Positions 15,852 to 24,227 of a stretch of 64,000 nucleotides of DNA are shown piece by piece. Origin of the DNA: Gemmatimonadota bacterium (lineage in GTDB: Bacteria; Gemmatimonadota; Gemmatimonadetes; Gemmatimonadales; GWC2-71-9); assembly GCA_003223395.1 (NCBI GenBank), contig QHUZ01000021.1, positions 1-64,000 on the forward strand, given 5' to 3'. The notes beneath the pieces are model-generated. The model saw nothing but the letters and a program-made list of their open reading frames with translations, was not told the DNA's origin and did no database searches. Every line of letters begins with the position of its first letter. Within the stretch, counting starts at the first letter, position 1. The position numbers and the translations under genes were made by a program.

Positions 15852-18452
15852 GTGCAGCGCGATCCTGGTTCCTCTTTACACGTCATCCGCGATGAGGCAC
15901 TCGTCGTCCCGGCCCCCGCATCGCCGACCCCGTCGCCCATCGCACCACCTTCCGCCCCCGCCACCCGCCCGCCTGAAGGCCCGGCGACCGTCCGTGGAAA
16001 GTTTTTCTTTGTCGGAGATCAGAAGCTCTATCTCCGCGGCGTGACATACGGGACGTTTCGCCCGCGCGCCGACGGCAGCGAAGTGCCCGAGCCCGACGCC
16101 GTCGACCGGGACTTTGCGGGCATGGCGGCGCACGGATTCAATACCGTGCGCGTGTACACCGTGCCGCCTCGCTGGCTGCTGGACACCGCCGCGCGTCACG
16201 GTCTGCGGGTGATGGTGGGCGTGCCCGTCGAGCGCTACATCGGTTTCCTCGCCGACAAACGCAAGGATGCACCCGACCTCGACGCGCTCGTGCGGACCGC
16301 GGTACGCGACTGTGCCGACCATCCCGCCGTGCTGTGTTATGCGATCGGCAACGAGATTCCCGCGCCCGTCGCGCGCTGGTTCGGCCGCCGCCGGGTCGAG
16401 CGCTTCCTGGAGCGGCTGTATCGCGTCGCCAAGGAGGAGGCGCCCGACAGCCTCGTCACCTACGTCAACTATCCGTCCACCGAGTACCTGCAGCTCGATT
16501 TCCTGGACTTCCTCTGCTTCAACGTGTACCTCGAGTCGCAGCAGCGGCTCCAGGCCTACCTCGGACGGCTGCACACCCTGGCGGGTGAGCGGCCGGTGGT
16601 GATGAGCGAGGTCGGTCTGGACAGCCGGCGGAACGGCGAGCACCAGCAGGCGCGGACCCTGGATTGGCAGGTCCGCAGCGCGTTCGCCGGGGGGTGCGCG
16701 GGGGCGTTCGTCTACGCCTGGACCGACGATTGGTATCGGTCCGGCGAAGATGTGCGCGACTGGGACTTCGGCGTGACGCGCCGGGATCGCCGGCCGAAGC
16801 CGGCGCTCACCGCGGTGCGTGAAGCGTTTGTCCACCTGCCCTTCGCCCCGACGCTGCCGTGGCCGCGCGCTTCGGTCGTGATCTGCTCGTACAACGGGTC
16901 GCGAACCCTCGCCGACTGCCTCGACGGTGTCGCGCGGCTCGAGTATCCGGATTATGAGGTCGTGGTCGTCGATGATGGATCGACCGATCAGACCGCGGCC
17001 ATCGCGCGGCGGTACGACTGCCGCCTGATCCAGACGCCGAACCGTGGCCTCGCCAGCGCGCGGAACACCGGGTTGGCCGCCGCCACCGGCGAGATCGTCG
17101 CCTACCTGGACGATGACGCTCGGCCCGATCCGCACTGGCTCGCCTATCTCGCCGCGACGTTCCTTAGCACGTCCCACGCGGCGGTGGGCGGTCCCAACGT
17201 GGCGCCTCCCGGTGACGGACCGATCGCCGATGCGGTCGCGCGCTCACCCGGCGGTCCGGTGCACGTACTGCTCACCGATCGCGAAGCCGAGCACATCCCC
17301 GGCTGCAACATGGCGTTCCGCAAGGAGTGCCTCGCGGCGATCGGAGGCTTCGACCTCCAGTTCCGCGTGGCGGGTGACGACGTGGACGTCTGCTGGCGCC
17401 TGCACGAGCGCGGCTGGTCGATCGGCTTCCACTCGGCCGCGATGGTCTGGCATCATCGCCGCAACTCCATTCGCGCGTATTGGCGGCAGCAACTCGGCTA
17501 CGGGCGTGCCGAGGCGATGCTGGAGCGGAAGTGGCCTGAGAAGTACAATGGGCCTGGGTACGTGCGTTGGGCCGGTCGCCTGTATGGGCCGGGGCGCCCG
17601 GAAGCGCCGCCGTGGCGCCGCGCCCGCGTCTACCACGGCATCTGGGGCGTCGCACCCTACCAATCGCTGTACGAGCCCGCGGCCGGCGTGCTCGGCGCAC
17701 TCCCGCAGATGCCCGACTGGCATCTCACGCTGGCAATCCTTGCCGGCATCGCCGCTCTGGGGGTCGAGTGGCCGCCGCTGCGCTTGGCGCTGCCGCTGCT
17801 TGGCTTTGGGGTGTCCATCTCCGTGGCACGTGCCGCCATGAGCGCCGCGCGCGCGTCGTTCCCCACGACGCTCGACCGGTGGCGTCGTCTGCAGCGCCGT
17901 CTGCTCACAGGTGTGTTGCACCTCCTGCAGCCGATCGCGCGGCTGCGCGGGCGGCTCAAGGAGGGGCTCACGCCGTGGCGTAGCCGCGGCGTCCGGGGCC
18001 CAGCCCCGCTGTGGCCGATCGCTACGAGCGTGTGGAGCGAGCGCTGGCTTGCGCCGAGCGCGCGCGTGGAGACGATCGCCGCCGCGTTACGCGCCGTCGG
18101 CGCCTGCGTGCTGCACGGTGGGCCCCACGATCGCTGGGATCTCGAGGTCCGGGGCGGATTCCTCGGAGCGGCGCGCGTGCTGATGGCGGTGGAGGAGCAC
18201 GGCAGGGGCTGTCAACTGGTGCGGGTCAAAGCGTGGCCCGTGATCCCGGCGCGCGGCCCGCTGGTCAGCGTCGCGCTCGCGGTGGCGGCGGTCGCGGCGT
18301 TGCACGATCATGCCTGGAGTGTGGCGGCCGTGATGGGGCTGTCCGCGCTGGTCCCCATCATGAAGGGCGTCTCGGAGACCGTTGCCGCAATGGCGTCGGT
18401 GCTCAATGTCCTGCGTCGCGTGCGAGATACCGAGGCGCAGCCCGGTGAGTGA
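15852..18452 (+). CDS. Fusion of a clan GH-A-like glycosidase domain and a family 2 glycosyltransferase
   Basis: 866 residues, GTG start. Residues 50-330 resemble a (beta/alpha)8 glycoside hydrolase: entry strand KLYLRGVTYGTFRP, acid/base glutamate 168 in YAIGNEIP and nucleophile glutamate 253 in VVMSEVGLDSRR. Residues 341-600 are a GT2 domain: VVICSYNGSRTLADCL, DXD-like LDDDA (420-422), NMAFRKEC and the catalytic-base region RVAGDDVDVCWRL. Two hydrophobic stretches (about 618-665 and 797-840) suggest membrane association. Such a protein could build a polysaccharide and trim or transglycosylate it. It is the first gene of the operon and overlaps the exporter gene by 8 bp. The topology of the two catalytic halves is unresolved. 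Confidence 0.85.
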   Translation: MQRDPGSSLHVIRDEALVVPAPASPTPSPIAPPSAPATRPPEGPATVRGKFFFVGDQKLYLRGVTYGTFRPRADGSEVPEPDAVDRDFAGMAAHGFNTVRVYTVPPRWLLDTAARHGLRVMVGVPVERYIGFLADKRKDAPDLDALVRTAVRDCADHPAVLCYAIGNEIPAPVARWFGRRRVERFLERLYRVAKEEAPDSLVTYVNYPSTEYLQLDFLDFLCFNVYLESQQRLQAYLGRLHTLAGERPVVMSEVGLDSRRNGEHQQARTLDWQVRSAFAGGCAGAFVYAWTDDWYRSGEDVRDWDFGVTRRDRRPKPALTAVREAFVHLPFAPTLPWPRASVVICSYNGSRTLADCLDGVARLEYPDYEVVVVDDGSTDQTAAIARRYDCRLIQTPNRGLASARNTGLAAATGEIVAYLDDDARPDPHWLAYLAATFLSTSHAAVGGPNVAPPGDGPIADAVARSPGGPVHVLLTDREAEHIPGCNMAFRKECLAAIGGFDLQFRVAGDDVDVCWRLHERGWSIGFHSAAMVWHHRRNSIRAYWRQQLGYGRAEAMLERKWPEKYNGPGYVRWAGRLYGPGRPEAPPWRRARVYHGIWGVAPYQSLYEPAAGVLGALPQMPDWHLTLAILAGIAALGVEWPPLRLALPLLGFGVSISVARAAMSAARASFPTTLDRWRRLQRRLLTGVLHLLQPIARLRGRLKEGLTPWRSRGVRGPAPLWPIATSVWSERWLAPSARVETIAAALRAVGACVLHGGPHDRWDLEVRGGFLGAARVLMAVEEHGRGCQLVRVKAWPVIPARGPLVSVALAVAAVAALHDHAWSVAAVMGLSALVPIMKGVSETVAAMASVLNVLRRVRDTEAQPGE

Positions 18453-20172
18453 CGTCGTCCTATACCGGCGGGTTCTGCACCAGGCGCGACCATACGGCCT
18501 GCATTTCGTCGCGCTGTTTGCGGTGGGGTTGCTGGCGAGCCCTGTCGCTTTGCTCACCCCCGTGCCGCTCCGCATCGTCGTCGATAACGTTATCGGCGCG
18601 CGACCACTGCCGCCGCTGCTGCGCGCCGTCCTTCCCGCAGCGGCTGTAAGCACGCCCGCCGCGGTCTTGTTCGCGGCGTTGTGCCTGCTGATCCTCGTCG
18701 CGGCCGCCAATCAGGCGCAACAGCTCGGGGGCACATTGCTGCGCACCTGGGTCGGTGAGCGGCTGGCGCTGGACATCCGGTCCCGGATGGTCGATCGCAT
18801 GCAACGGCTTTCGCTGCAGTATCACGATTCGCGTGGCACCGCCGATTCGCTGTACCGCATCCAGTACGACGCACCGGCGATCCAGAACATCCTGGTCGAC
18901 GGCGCCATTCCGTTCGTGACGGCGACGATCACGTTGAGCACGATGATCGTCGCCACGGCGCGCCTGGACTGGCCCCTCGCGCTGGTCGCGCTCGGCGTGT
19001 GCCCTGTGCTGTTGGTCCTGTCGCGTGTCTACCGCGGGCGCATGCGGCGCCAGTCGCGTCACGTGAAGAAGCTGGAGGCGGCGGCGCTGGCCGTGGCGCA
19101 CGAAACGCTTGGGGCGTTGCGTGTGGTGAAGGCTTTCGGGCAGGAAGCGCGCGAGACCGAGCGGTTCGTGGGGCGCTCGCGCGAGGGCATGATCGCGCGG
19201 CTCCGGTTCGCGCTGTTCGAGGGACGCTTCGGCGTGTTCGTCGGTCTGACCACCGCGGCGGGAACGGCCGCCGTGCTGTTCATCGGCGTGCAGCACGTCC
19301 AGGCCGGCCTCATCACCTTGGGCCAGCTCCTGATGGTCCTGGGATACCTGGCCCAGTTGTACGATCCCCTGAAGACGATCAGCCGCAAAGCAGCAGGGAT
19401 CCAGGCGTATCTCGCCAGCGCCGAGCGTGTGTTCGCGCTGCTAGACGAGCCGTCGGACGTCCCGGAACGGGTGCGCGCCCGACCGCTGCCGCGCGCCACC
19501 GGCGCCGTGACGTTCCGCAACGTCTCCTTCAGTTATGACAGCGAGCGCCCCGTGCTGCGCGAGGTGTCGTTCGAGCTGCCGCCGGCTGCGCGCGTCGCGG
19601 TGGCGGGGGCGACCGGCGCGGGGAAGACGACGCTCGTGAACCTCCTCACCCGCTTCTACGACCCGACCGAGGGCGCGATCCTGCTGGACGGTGTGGATCT
19701 CCGCGAGTATCGCCTTGCAGATCTGCGGAATCAGTTCGCGATCGTGCTCCAGGAGCCGCTGCTGTTCTCGACGAGCATCGGCGAGAACATCGCCTACGGA
19801 AGGCCCGGAGCGACCACCGCGGAGATCGAGCGTGCGGCGGCGGCCGCCGGAGCGCACGACTTCATCGTCCGCTTGCCGGAGGGGTACGAGACCCCCGTGG
19901 GCGAGCGCGGCCTCAAGCTCTCCGGCGGAGAGCGGCAGCGCGTCGCCTTGGCGCGCGCCTTCCTCAAGGACGCTCCGCTCTTGATCCTGGACGAGCCAAC
20001 CAGCGCGGTCGACGCCAGGACCGAAGCCGTCATCCTCGACGCGATGGACCGCTTGATGGAAGGGCGCACCGCGTTCCTCATCACTCATCGCGAGCGCGCG
20101 CTCGCCGCATGCGATCTGCGCCTGCAGCTCGAGCGTGGACGACTGCTCGCCGGCGCGACGGCCATGGCATGA
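18445..20172 (+). CDS. ABC exporter, fused membrane and ATPase domains (MsbA type)
   Basis: 575 residues. The GTG at 18445, in GTGAGTGA, overlaps the previous gene and gives MSDVVLYRRVLHQARPYGLH; a longer frame upstream would intrude far into that gene. Residues 1-320 carry six membrane helices. The ATPase has Walker A GATGAGKT (388-395), signature LSGGERQRVALARAFL (from about 492), Walker B LLILDEPTSAVD and the switch histidine in LITHRER. As a homodimer it would move a lipid-linked or amphipathic product across the inner membrane. Its place between glycosyltransferase and kinase genes suggests it exports the operon's product. Confidence 0.93.
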   Translation: MSDVVLYRRVLHQARPYGLHFVALFAVGLLASPVALLTPVPLRIVVDNVIGARPLPPLLRAVLPAAAVSTPAAVLFAALCLLILVAAANQAQQLGGTLLRTWVGERLALDIRSRMVDRMQRLSLQYHDSRGTADSLYRIQYDAPAIQNILVDGAIPFVTATITLSTMIVATARLDWPLALVALGVCPVLLVLSRVYRGRMRRQSRHVKKLEAAALAVAHETLGALRVVKAFGQEARETERFVGRSREGMIARLRFALFEGRFGVFVGLTTAAGTAAVLFIGVQHVQAGLITLGQLLMVLGYLAQLYDPLKTISRKAAGIQAYLASAERVFALLDEPSDVPERVRARPLPRATGAVTFRNVSFSYDSERPVLREVSFELPPAARVAVAGATGAGKTTLVNLLTRFYDPTEGAILLDGVDLREYRLADLRNQFAIVLQEPLLFSTSIGENIAYGRPGATTAEIERAAAAAGAHDFIVRLPEGYETPVGERGLKLSGGERQRVALARAFLKDAPLLILDEPTSAVDARTEAVILDAMDRLMEGRTAFLITHRERALAACDLRLQLERGRLLAGATAMA

Positions 20173-21191
20173 CCGACACCGCGAGCCCCCCGAGCCCCCC
20201 GCTCCCCCGACCGACCCCCTCCAGAGGGGCGGTCCTGGTGGGCAACCTCAGGGGGCACGCGGCCGCTGAGGCCTGGAGCGCCGTCTGCCGTGACGCCGGA
20301 GCCCCCGAAGCGATCGAAGTGCTGCGCGGTGGAAAAGAATCGGCCACGTATCGGCTGACGGGCGCCGGCCCGCGCGGTGAGCCCGTCATCGCGCAACGCT
20401 GCACGGCCGCGCGGGCGGCGATCGAACGCACGATCCACGAGCACGTCTTGCCGCACGTGCCCGTGACAGCCCCGCGCTACCACGGGTTTCGCGAGGATCG
20501 CGACGGGTTCGTGTGGCTGTTCTTCGAAGACGTGGGCAGCGAGCGAGCTTCGAAAACCGATCCCGCGCATCTGGCTCTCGCAGGGCGGTGGATCGCGCAG
20601 CTACACGTCGGCGCGAGCAATATTCCGGCCGCGCGGGCGCTGCCCGAGGCAGGCCCCCATCGCTATCGCGAGCACCTGCACGCGGCGTGCGACACGATCC
20701 GTCCTCGGCTCGCGAATCCAGCCCTGGCCGCGGCCGACCTGCGACTCCTGAAGCGGCTGCTGGAGCGCCTCGAGCGTCTCGAGCAATTCTGGCCGCACAT
20801 CGAAGGCGCGTGCGCGGGCATACCAGCCACACTGACGCACGGCGACTTCCGCGCCAAGAACGCCATCGTGCGGGCCGGAGCGACTGGACTCGAGCTGTTC
20901 CCGATCGACTGGGAGACTGCGGGGTGGGGCATCCCGGCGGTCGATCTGACGAAGATCGACCTGAAGGCCTACGGATCGGTCGTGCGTCGCGCATGGCCTG
21001 ATGCTCGGCCCGAGGTGCTGCGGCGGCTCGCTGCCGTCGGTCGCATCTTCCTCGCGCTCGCGGCGATCAGCTGGGTCAGCCCGCAGTTGGCTTACGACAC
21101 CCCTCTCTACCTGGTGCGCCCCATGTCATGGTTACGCGTTTTTCACCGACAAGTCGGCGTGGCTGCGCGCCCGCTGCGCGCCCTGGTATGA
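20169..21191 (+). CDS. APH-fold phosphotransferase 1
   Basis: 340 residues, with an ATGA overlap with the exporter gene. The kinase catalytic loop is THGDFRAKNAIV (H224, D226, N231) and the metal-binding motif is PIDWETAGWG (D247). Both are hallmarks of the aminoglycoside phosphotransferase/choline kinase fold. The N-terminal 30 residues are low-complexity and proline-rich (MTDTASPPSPPLPRPTPSRG), encoded by a C-rich inverted repeat near 20190-20240. In this context the substrate is more likely a sugar or lipid-linked intermediate than an antibiotic, but that is inference. The next gene encodes a second protein of the same fold. Confidence 0.82.
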   Translation: MTDTASPPSPPLPRPTPSRGAVLVGNLRGHAAAEAWSAVCRDAGAPEAIEVLRGGKESATYRLTGAGPRGEPVIAQRCTAARAAIERTIHEHVLPHVPVTAPRYHGFREDRDGFVWLFFEDVGSERASKTDPAHLALAGRWIAQLHVGASNIPAARALPEAGPHRYREHLHAACDTIRPRLANPALAAADLRLLKRLLERLERLEQFWPHIEGACAGIPATLTHGDFRAKNAIVRAGATGLELFPIDWETAGWGIPAVDLTKIDLKAYGSVVRRAWPDARPEVLRRLAAVGRIFLALAAISWVSPQLAYDTPLYLVRPMSWLRVFHRQVGVAARPLRALV

Positions 21192-22249
21192 GCCGCGCCA
21201 TCGCTACGTTGCGCACCCTCGTGCCCGGAACCGCCGAGCCGGGCTGGCGCGAGCTGTGCGATGCCCTGGCGGACGTCCTCGATGGCTCGAGCGCCAACGG
21301 GCGCCCGATCGAACTCGACCGCCTGAAGTCGCGCGTCTACCGCCTCCGGGCGGGAGAGAACGGCACCGTACGCTCGCTCGTCGTGAAGCGCTACGATCCG
21401 TGGCTGGCGCGGCGTAACGAGCTGGTGTTGCGGCGGTGGTTGCCCGCGCTGGATCTGAGCGACCGTGCTCCACGCCTTCTCGCTACGGCGGTCGAGCGCG
21501 GCGGGGCCTGGGCGTGGCACGTGTACGAGGACCTCGCTGGTGACCCGCTCGATCCGCAGGACCCGGACCCGCTGCAGGTCGAAGCGGTCGTCGACGTGAT
21601 TGCGACGTTGCACACGCGCGCCGCCGGCCACGCCGTCGTCCCGCAATGCCGGCATTTCTGCGGCTCCCTGGGCGCGGGCTTTTTCGCGGCCAATGTGCGC
21701 GACGCCATTGCCGTTCTCGAAGCCCTGGCGCCGCCGCGCATCGAGCCGACACCCGCGCAAGGCGAGCTGCGCGGGCGATTGCTCGATCGTCTCTATCGGC
21801 TCCGCGGGGAGATCGGCGCGCGCACCGCCCTCCTCGAGGCATGGGGTGGGCCCGATACGTTGCTGCACGGCGACCTCTGGACCACAAACGCGCTCGTGCA
21901 CTCCGATCAGGCGCGCGGGACGCGCGTCGCGCGCCTGATCGACTGGGATCACGCGGCAGTGGGGCCGGCGACGTACGACCTGTCCACGTTCCTGTACCGG
22001 TTCCCCAAGGCCGAGCGTCCGTGGATTCTGGAGATGTACGCCCGCGCGCTCCGGCGCGCGGGCTGGCGGTTGCCGTCGGTGCGGGAGTTGAACGCGATGT
22101 TCGAGACCGCCGAGTACGCGCGGTACGCGAGTCGCATCATCTGGCCCGCGGTCGCGTTGCTGGAGGAGCGGGCGGCTTGGGGCTTCGATCAGCTCGCCGA
22201 AGTGGAGCGCTGGTTCGACGCCCTGGAGCTCGTCCTGCCCGAGCCATGA
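21188..22249 (+). CDS. APH-fold phosphotransferase 2
   Basis: 353 residues, ATGA overlap with the first kinase gene. Its catalytic loop is LHGDLWTTNALV (H227, D229, N234) and its metal site is LIDWDHAAVGP (D252), with the lysine region SLVVKRYDPWLARRNELVLR near residues 60-80. It is only distantly similar to its neighbour, so the two are diverged paralogues or independent recruits and probably act on different acceptors. Soluble and cytoplasmic, with no signal peptide. The phosphorylated substrate is unknown. Confidence 0.82.
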   Translation: MSRAIATLRTLVPGTAEPGWRELCDALADVLDGSSANGRPIELDRLKSRVYRLRAGENGTVRSLVVKRYDPWLARRNELVLRRWLPALDLSDRAPRLLATAVERGGAWAWHVYEDLAGDPLDPQDPDPLQVEAVVDVIATLHTRAAGHAVVPQCRHFCGSLGAGFFAANVRDAIAVLEALAPPRIEPTPAQGELRGRLLDRLYRLRGEIGARTALLEAWGGPDTLLHGDLWTTNALVHSDQARGTRVARLIDWDHAAVGPATYDLSTFLYRFPKAERPWILEMYARALRRAGWRLPSVRELNAMFETAEYARYASRIIWPAVALLEERAAWGFDQLAEVERWFDALELVLPEP

Positions 22250-23409
22250 CGACCGTGGTGGTATCGCCATTCGACGTGGTGAGTTTTCCCGACGGAGCCG
22301 GGCATTTCTGGGTGTACATGCAGTACGTGCAAGGCCTGCGGCGCCTCGGTTGCGACGTGTATTGGCTGGAGCAGGTCCAACGCGGTAAGCATCGCGACTT
22401 GGGGGCGCTCGCGACGTTCCGCGAGCGGATGGAGTGCTTCGGCATGGGCGACCGCGCCCTCCTGTACACGCGCGGCGACGGCACGCGGAACGCCGGCGAC
22501 GATGCTCCGATCGAGTGGCTCAACGGGTCCGACACCTCCGCCTGGGACGTGCTGCGCCAGGCCGATCTGTTGCTCAACTTCCATTACGGGATTGACCCTC
22601 GCATTCTGGGCGGCGCGCGCCGCACGGCGCTCGTCGACATCGATCCCGGCCTGACGCAGATCTGGATGAGCTCTGGGCAGATCCGCGTTCCCCACCACGA
22701 CGTGTACTTCACGATCGGCGAAACGGTCGGCACGGCGGCGGCGCCGTTCCCCGACTGCGGTCTCGCGTGGCGGCACATCCGCCCTCCCGTGTGCCTGGAG
22801 CTGTGGCCCTATGTCTACGACCCGCACTGCGAGTCGTTCACCACGGTCGCGGGGTGGTGGTCGGGGAAATGGGTCAAGGTGCGCGAGAACGGCACAGAGA
22901 TCTGCATCGACAACAACAAGCGCGTCGCCTTTCTCGAGTTCGCCGAGCTGGCAGGGCTGACGACGCAGCCGCTCGAGCTGGCGCTGCATCTCGCCGACGG
23001 CGACGGAGAAGACCGGCGCCTGCTCGAGCAGCGATGCTGGCGCGTGCGCCACGCCCGGGAAGTGGCCAGTACGCCGCAACACTATCAGGTGTACATCCAG
23101 CGCTCGCGCGGCGAGTGGAGCTGCGCGAAGCCGTTCTTCGTCAAGCTGCGGAACGCCTGGGTGAGCGATCGCACGGTGTGCTACCTCGCGAGCGGCAAGC
23201 CTGTGGTCGTCCAGCATACGGGGCCCAGCGCCTATCTGCCGCACGGCGAGGGGATGTTTCGGTTCCAGACCGTGGACGAAGCTGCGGCCTCGCTCGATGC
23301 CATCAACACCGCCTACGAGCGTCATTGCCGGGCGGCGCGCGAGATCGCGGTCCAGTACTTCGACGCGAAGCGCGTGCTGGCCGACCTGTTGCAAGTGGCG
23401 CTGCGATGA
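22246..23409 (+). CDS. Putative GT-B-like glycosyltransferase
   Basis: 387 residues. The ATG at 22246 is in an ATGA overlap; an open frame extends 600 bases further upstream but lies antiphase inside the kinase gene. The N-terminal half has a Rossmann-like start with a glycine-rich loop (FPDGAGHFWVYMQYVQGLRR). The C-terminal half has the nucleotide-sugar-binding pattern of CgeB-like/family 1 transferases (CYLASGKPVVVQHTGPSAYL, GEGMFRFQTVDEAAASL). The middle (about 200-290) is unusual and matches nothing I recognise. The likely role is addition of a sugar to the operon's product. The glycosyltransferase assignment rests on the C-terminal pattern only. Confidence 0.65.
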   Translation: MTTVVVSPFDVVSFPDGAGHFWVYMQYVQGLRRLGCDVYWLEQVQRGKHRDLGALATFRERMECFGMGDRALLYTRGDGTRNAGDDAPIEWLNGSDTSAWDVLRQADLLLNFHYGIDPRILGGARRTALVDIDPGLTQIWMSSGQIRVPHHDVYFTIGETVGTAAAPFPDCGLAWRHIRPPVCLELWPYVYDPHCESFTTVAGWWSGKWVKVRENGTEICIDNNKRVAFLEFAELAGLTTQPLELALHLADGDGEDRRLLEQRCWRVRHAREVASTPQHYQVYIQRSRGEWSCAKPFFVKLRNAWVSDRTVCYLASGKPVVVQHTGPSAYLPHGEGMFRFQTVDEAAASLDAINTAYERHCRAAREIAVQYFDAKRVLADLLQVALR

Positions 23410-24227
23410 CGCCGAGGATTGCGTTCCTGCTGCCGAGCTACTCCCGGCACAGCACCAGCCTCATGCCGCAGATCGTGCGTGCCGTGGCGGACGCGGGAGC
23501 GGACGTCGACGTCATCGTGCCGCCGAGCGGCGCGATCGACCTGGACGCCGTACCGGTCGCTCACGATCTCTACGTGCTGCGCAAAATGAGCGGGCTGGCG
23601 CTCAGTCTGGCGGGCGCGCTCCACCAGCTGGGCGCAACGATCGTCAATTCCTATCCCGCCACGGCCGCCCTGCGCGACAAGATCGTCGCTTCCCGGGTGC
23701 TGCACGCCGCCGGCGTGCCCACGCCTCCCGCGTTCGTCGCGGACAGCACGGACGACCTGGCTCCGTTGCTCGAGGACGGTCCGCTCGTCGTGAAGCCGTA
23801 CGGGGGTGGCGGCGGCCACCACGTGCAGGTCGTCCGGACCGCCGCCGAGCTCGCCTCGGTTCCGCAACGCCCGCGCGAGCCCGTGTTCGCGCAGCGATAC
23901 CTGCCGCATGACGGCCGTGACCGGAAGATCTATGCGATCGGGGACCGTCTGTTCGGCGTAAAGAAGGTCTTCCCGCGGCGGACCGATGAAGAGAAGCGCG
24001 GCGAGCCATTCGTGCTGTCGGCTGAGCTCGTCGACATCGTCGAGCGCTGCGGTCGGGCGTTCGGAGCGCAGCTGTACGGCGTCGATATCGTGGAGAGCGG
24101 CGGCCAGCCGTACGTGGTGGATATGGGCACCGCCCCCGGATACAAGGGTGTCCCGGACGCGCCGCGCCTAGTCGCCGAGTACCTCTACGCGGCGGCGTCC
24201 TCCCTCGAGCCGGCGGCGCGCGCATGA
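23406..24227 (+). CDS. ATP-grasp ligase-like protein (RimK/glutathione-synthetase type)
   Basis: 273 residues, ATGA overlaps on both sides. It has an N-terminal pre-grasp domain (MTPRIAFLLPSYSRHSTSLM), the central entry DKIVASRVLHAAGVPTPPAF, the ATP-binding lysine in LVVKPYGGGGGHHVQVV and the metal-site region LYGVDIVESGGQPYVVDMGT. ATP-grasp enzymes join a carboxylate to an amine or thiol through an acyl phosphate. In place of the usual glutamate-x-asparagine metal ligands it has DMG, so metal binding or activity may be altered. In this operon it could attach an amino acid or amine to a glycan precursor. Confidence 0.78.
   Translation: MTPRIAFLLPSYSRHSTSLMPQIVRAVADAGADVDVIVPPSGAIDLDAVPVAHDLYVLRKMSGLALSLAGALHQLGATIVNSYPATAALRDKIVASRVLHAAGVPTPPAFVADSTDDLAPLLEDGPLVVKPYGGGGGHHVQVVRTAAELASVPQRPREPVFAQRYLPHDGRDRKIYAIGDRLFGVKKVFPRRTDEEKRGEPFVLSAELVDIVERCGRAFGAQLYGVDIVESGGQPYVVDMGTAPGYKGVPDAPRLVAEYLYAAASSLEPAARA

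Noticed and set aside
15876-17177. 433-codon minus-strand frame, and the similar one at 12148-13110
   Set aside because: Both are opposite strongly supported genes and lack recognisable domains or ribosome-binding sites.
20190-20260. Frameshift or pseudogene in the first APH-type kinase
   Set aside because: The proline-rich N-terminus is odd, but the frame is open and all kinase motifs follow in frame.
21646-22245. 200-codon upstream extension of the glycosyltransferase frame
   Set aside because: It lies antiphase within the second APH-type kinase gene; the ATGA start at 22246 fits the operon pattern.
20169-22249. Aminoglycoside-resistance genes
   Set aside because: Only the general APH/choline-kinase fold is visible; both lie in a glycan-export operon, so resistance is not supported.
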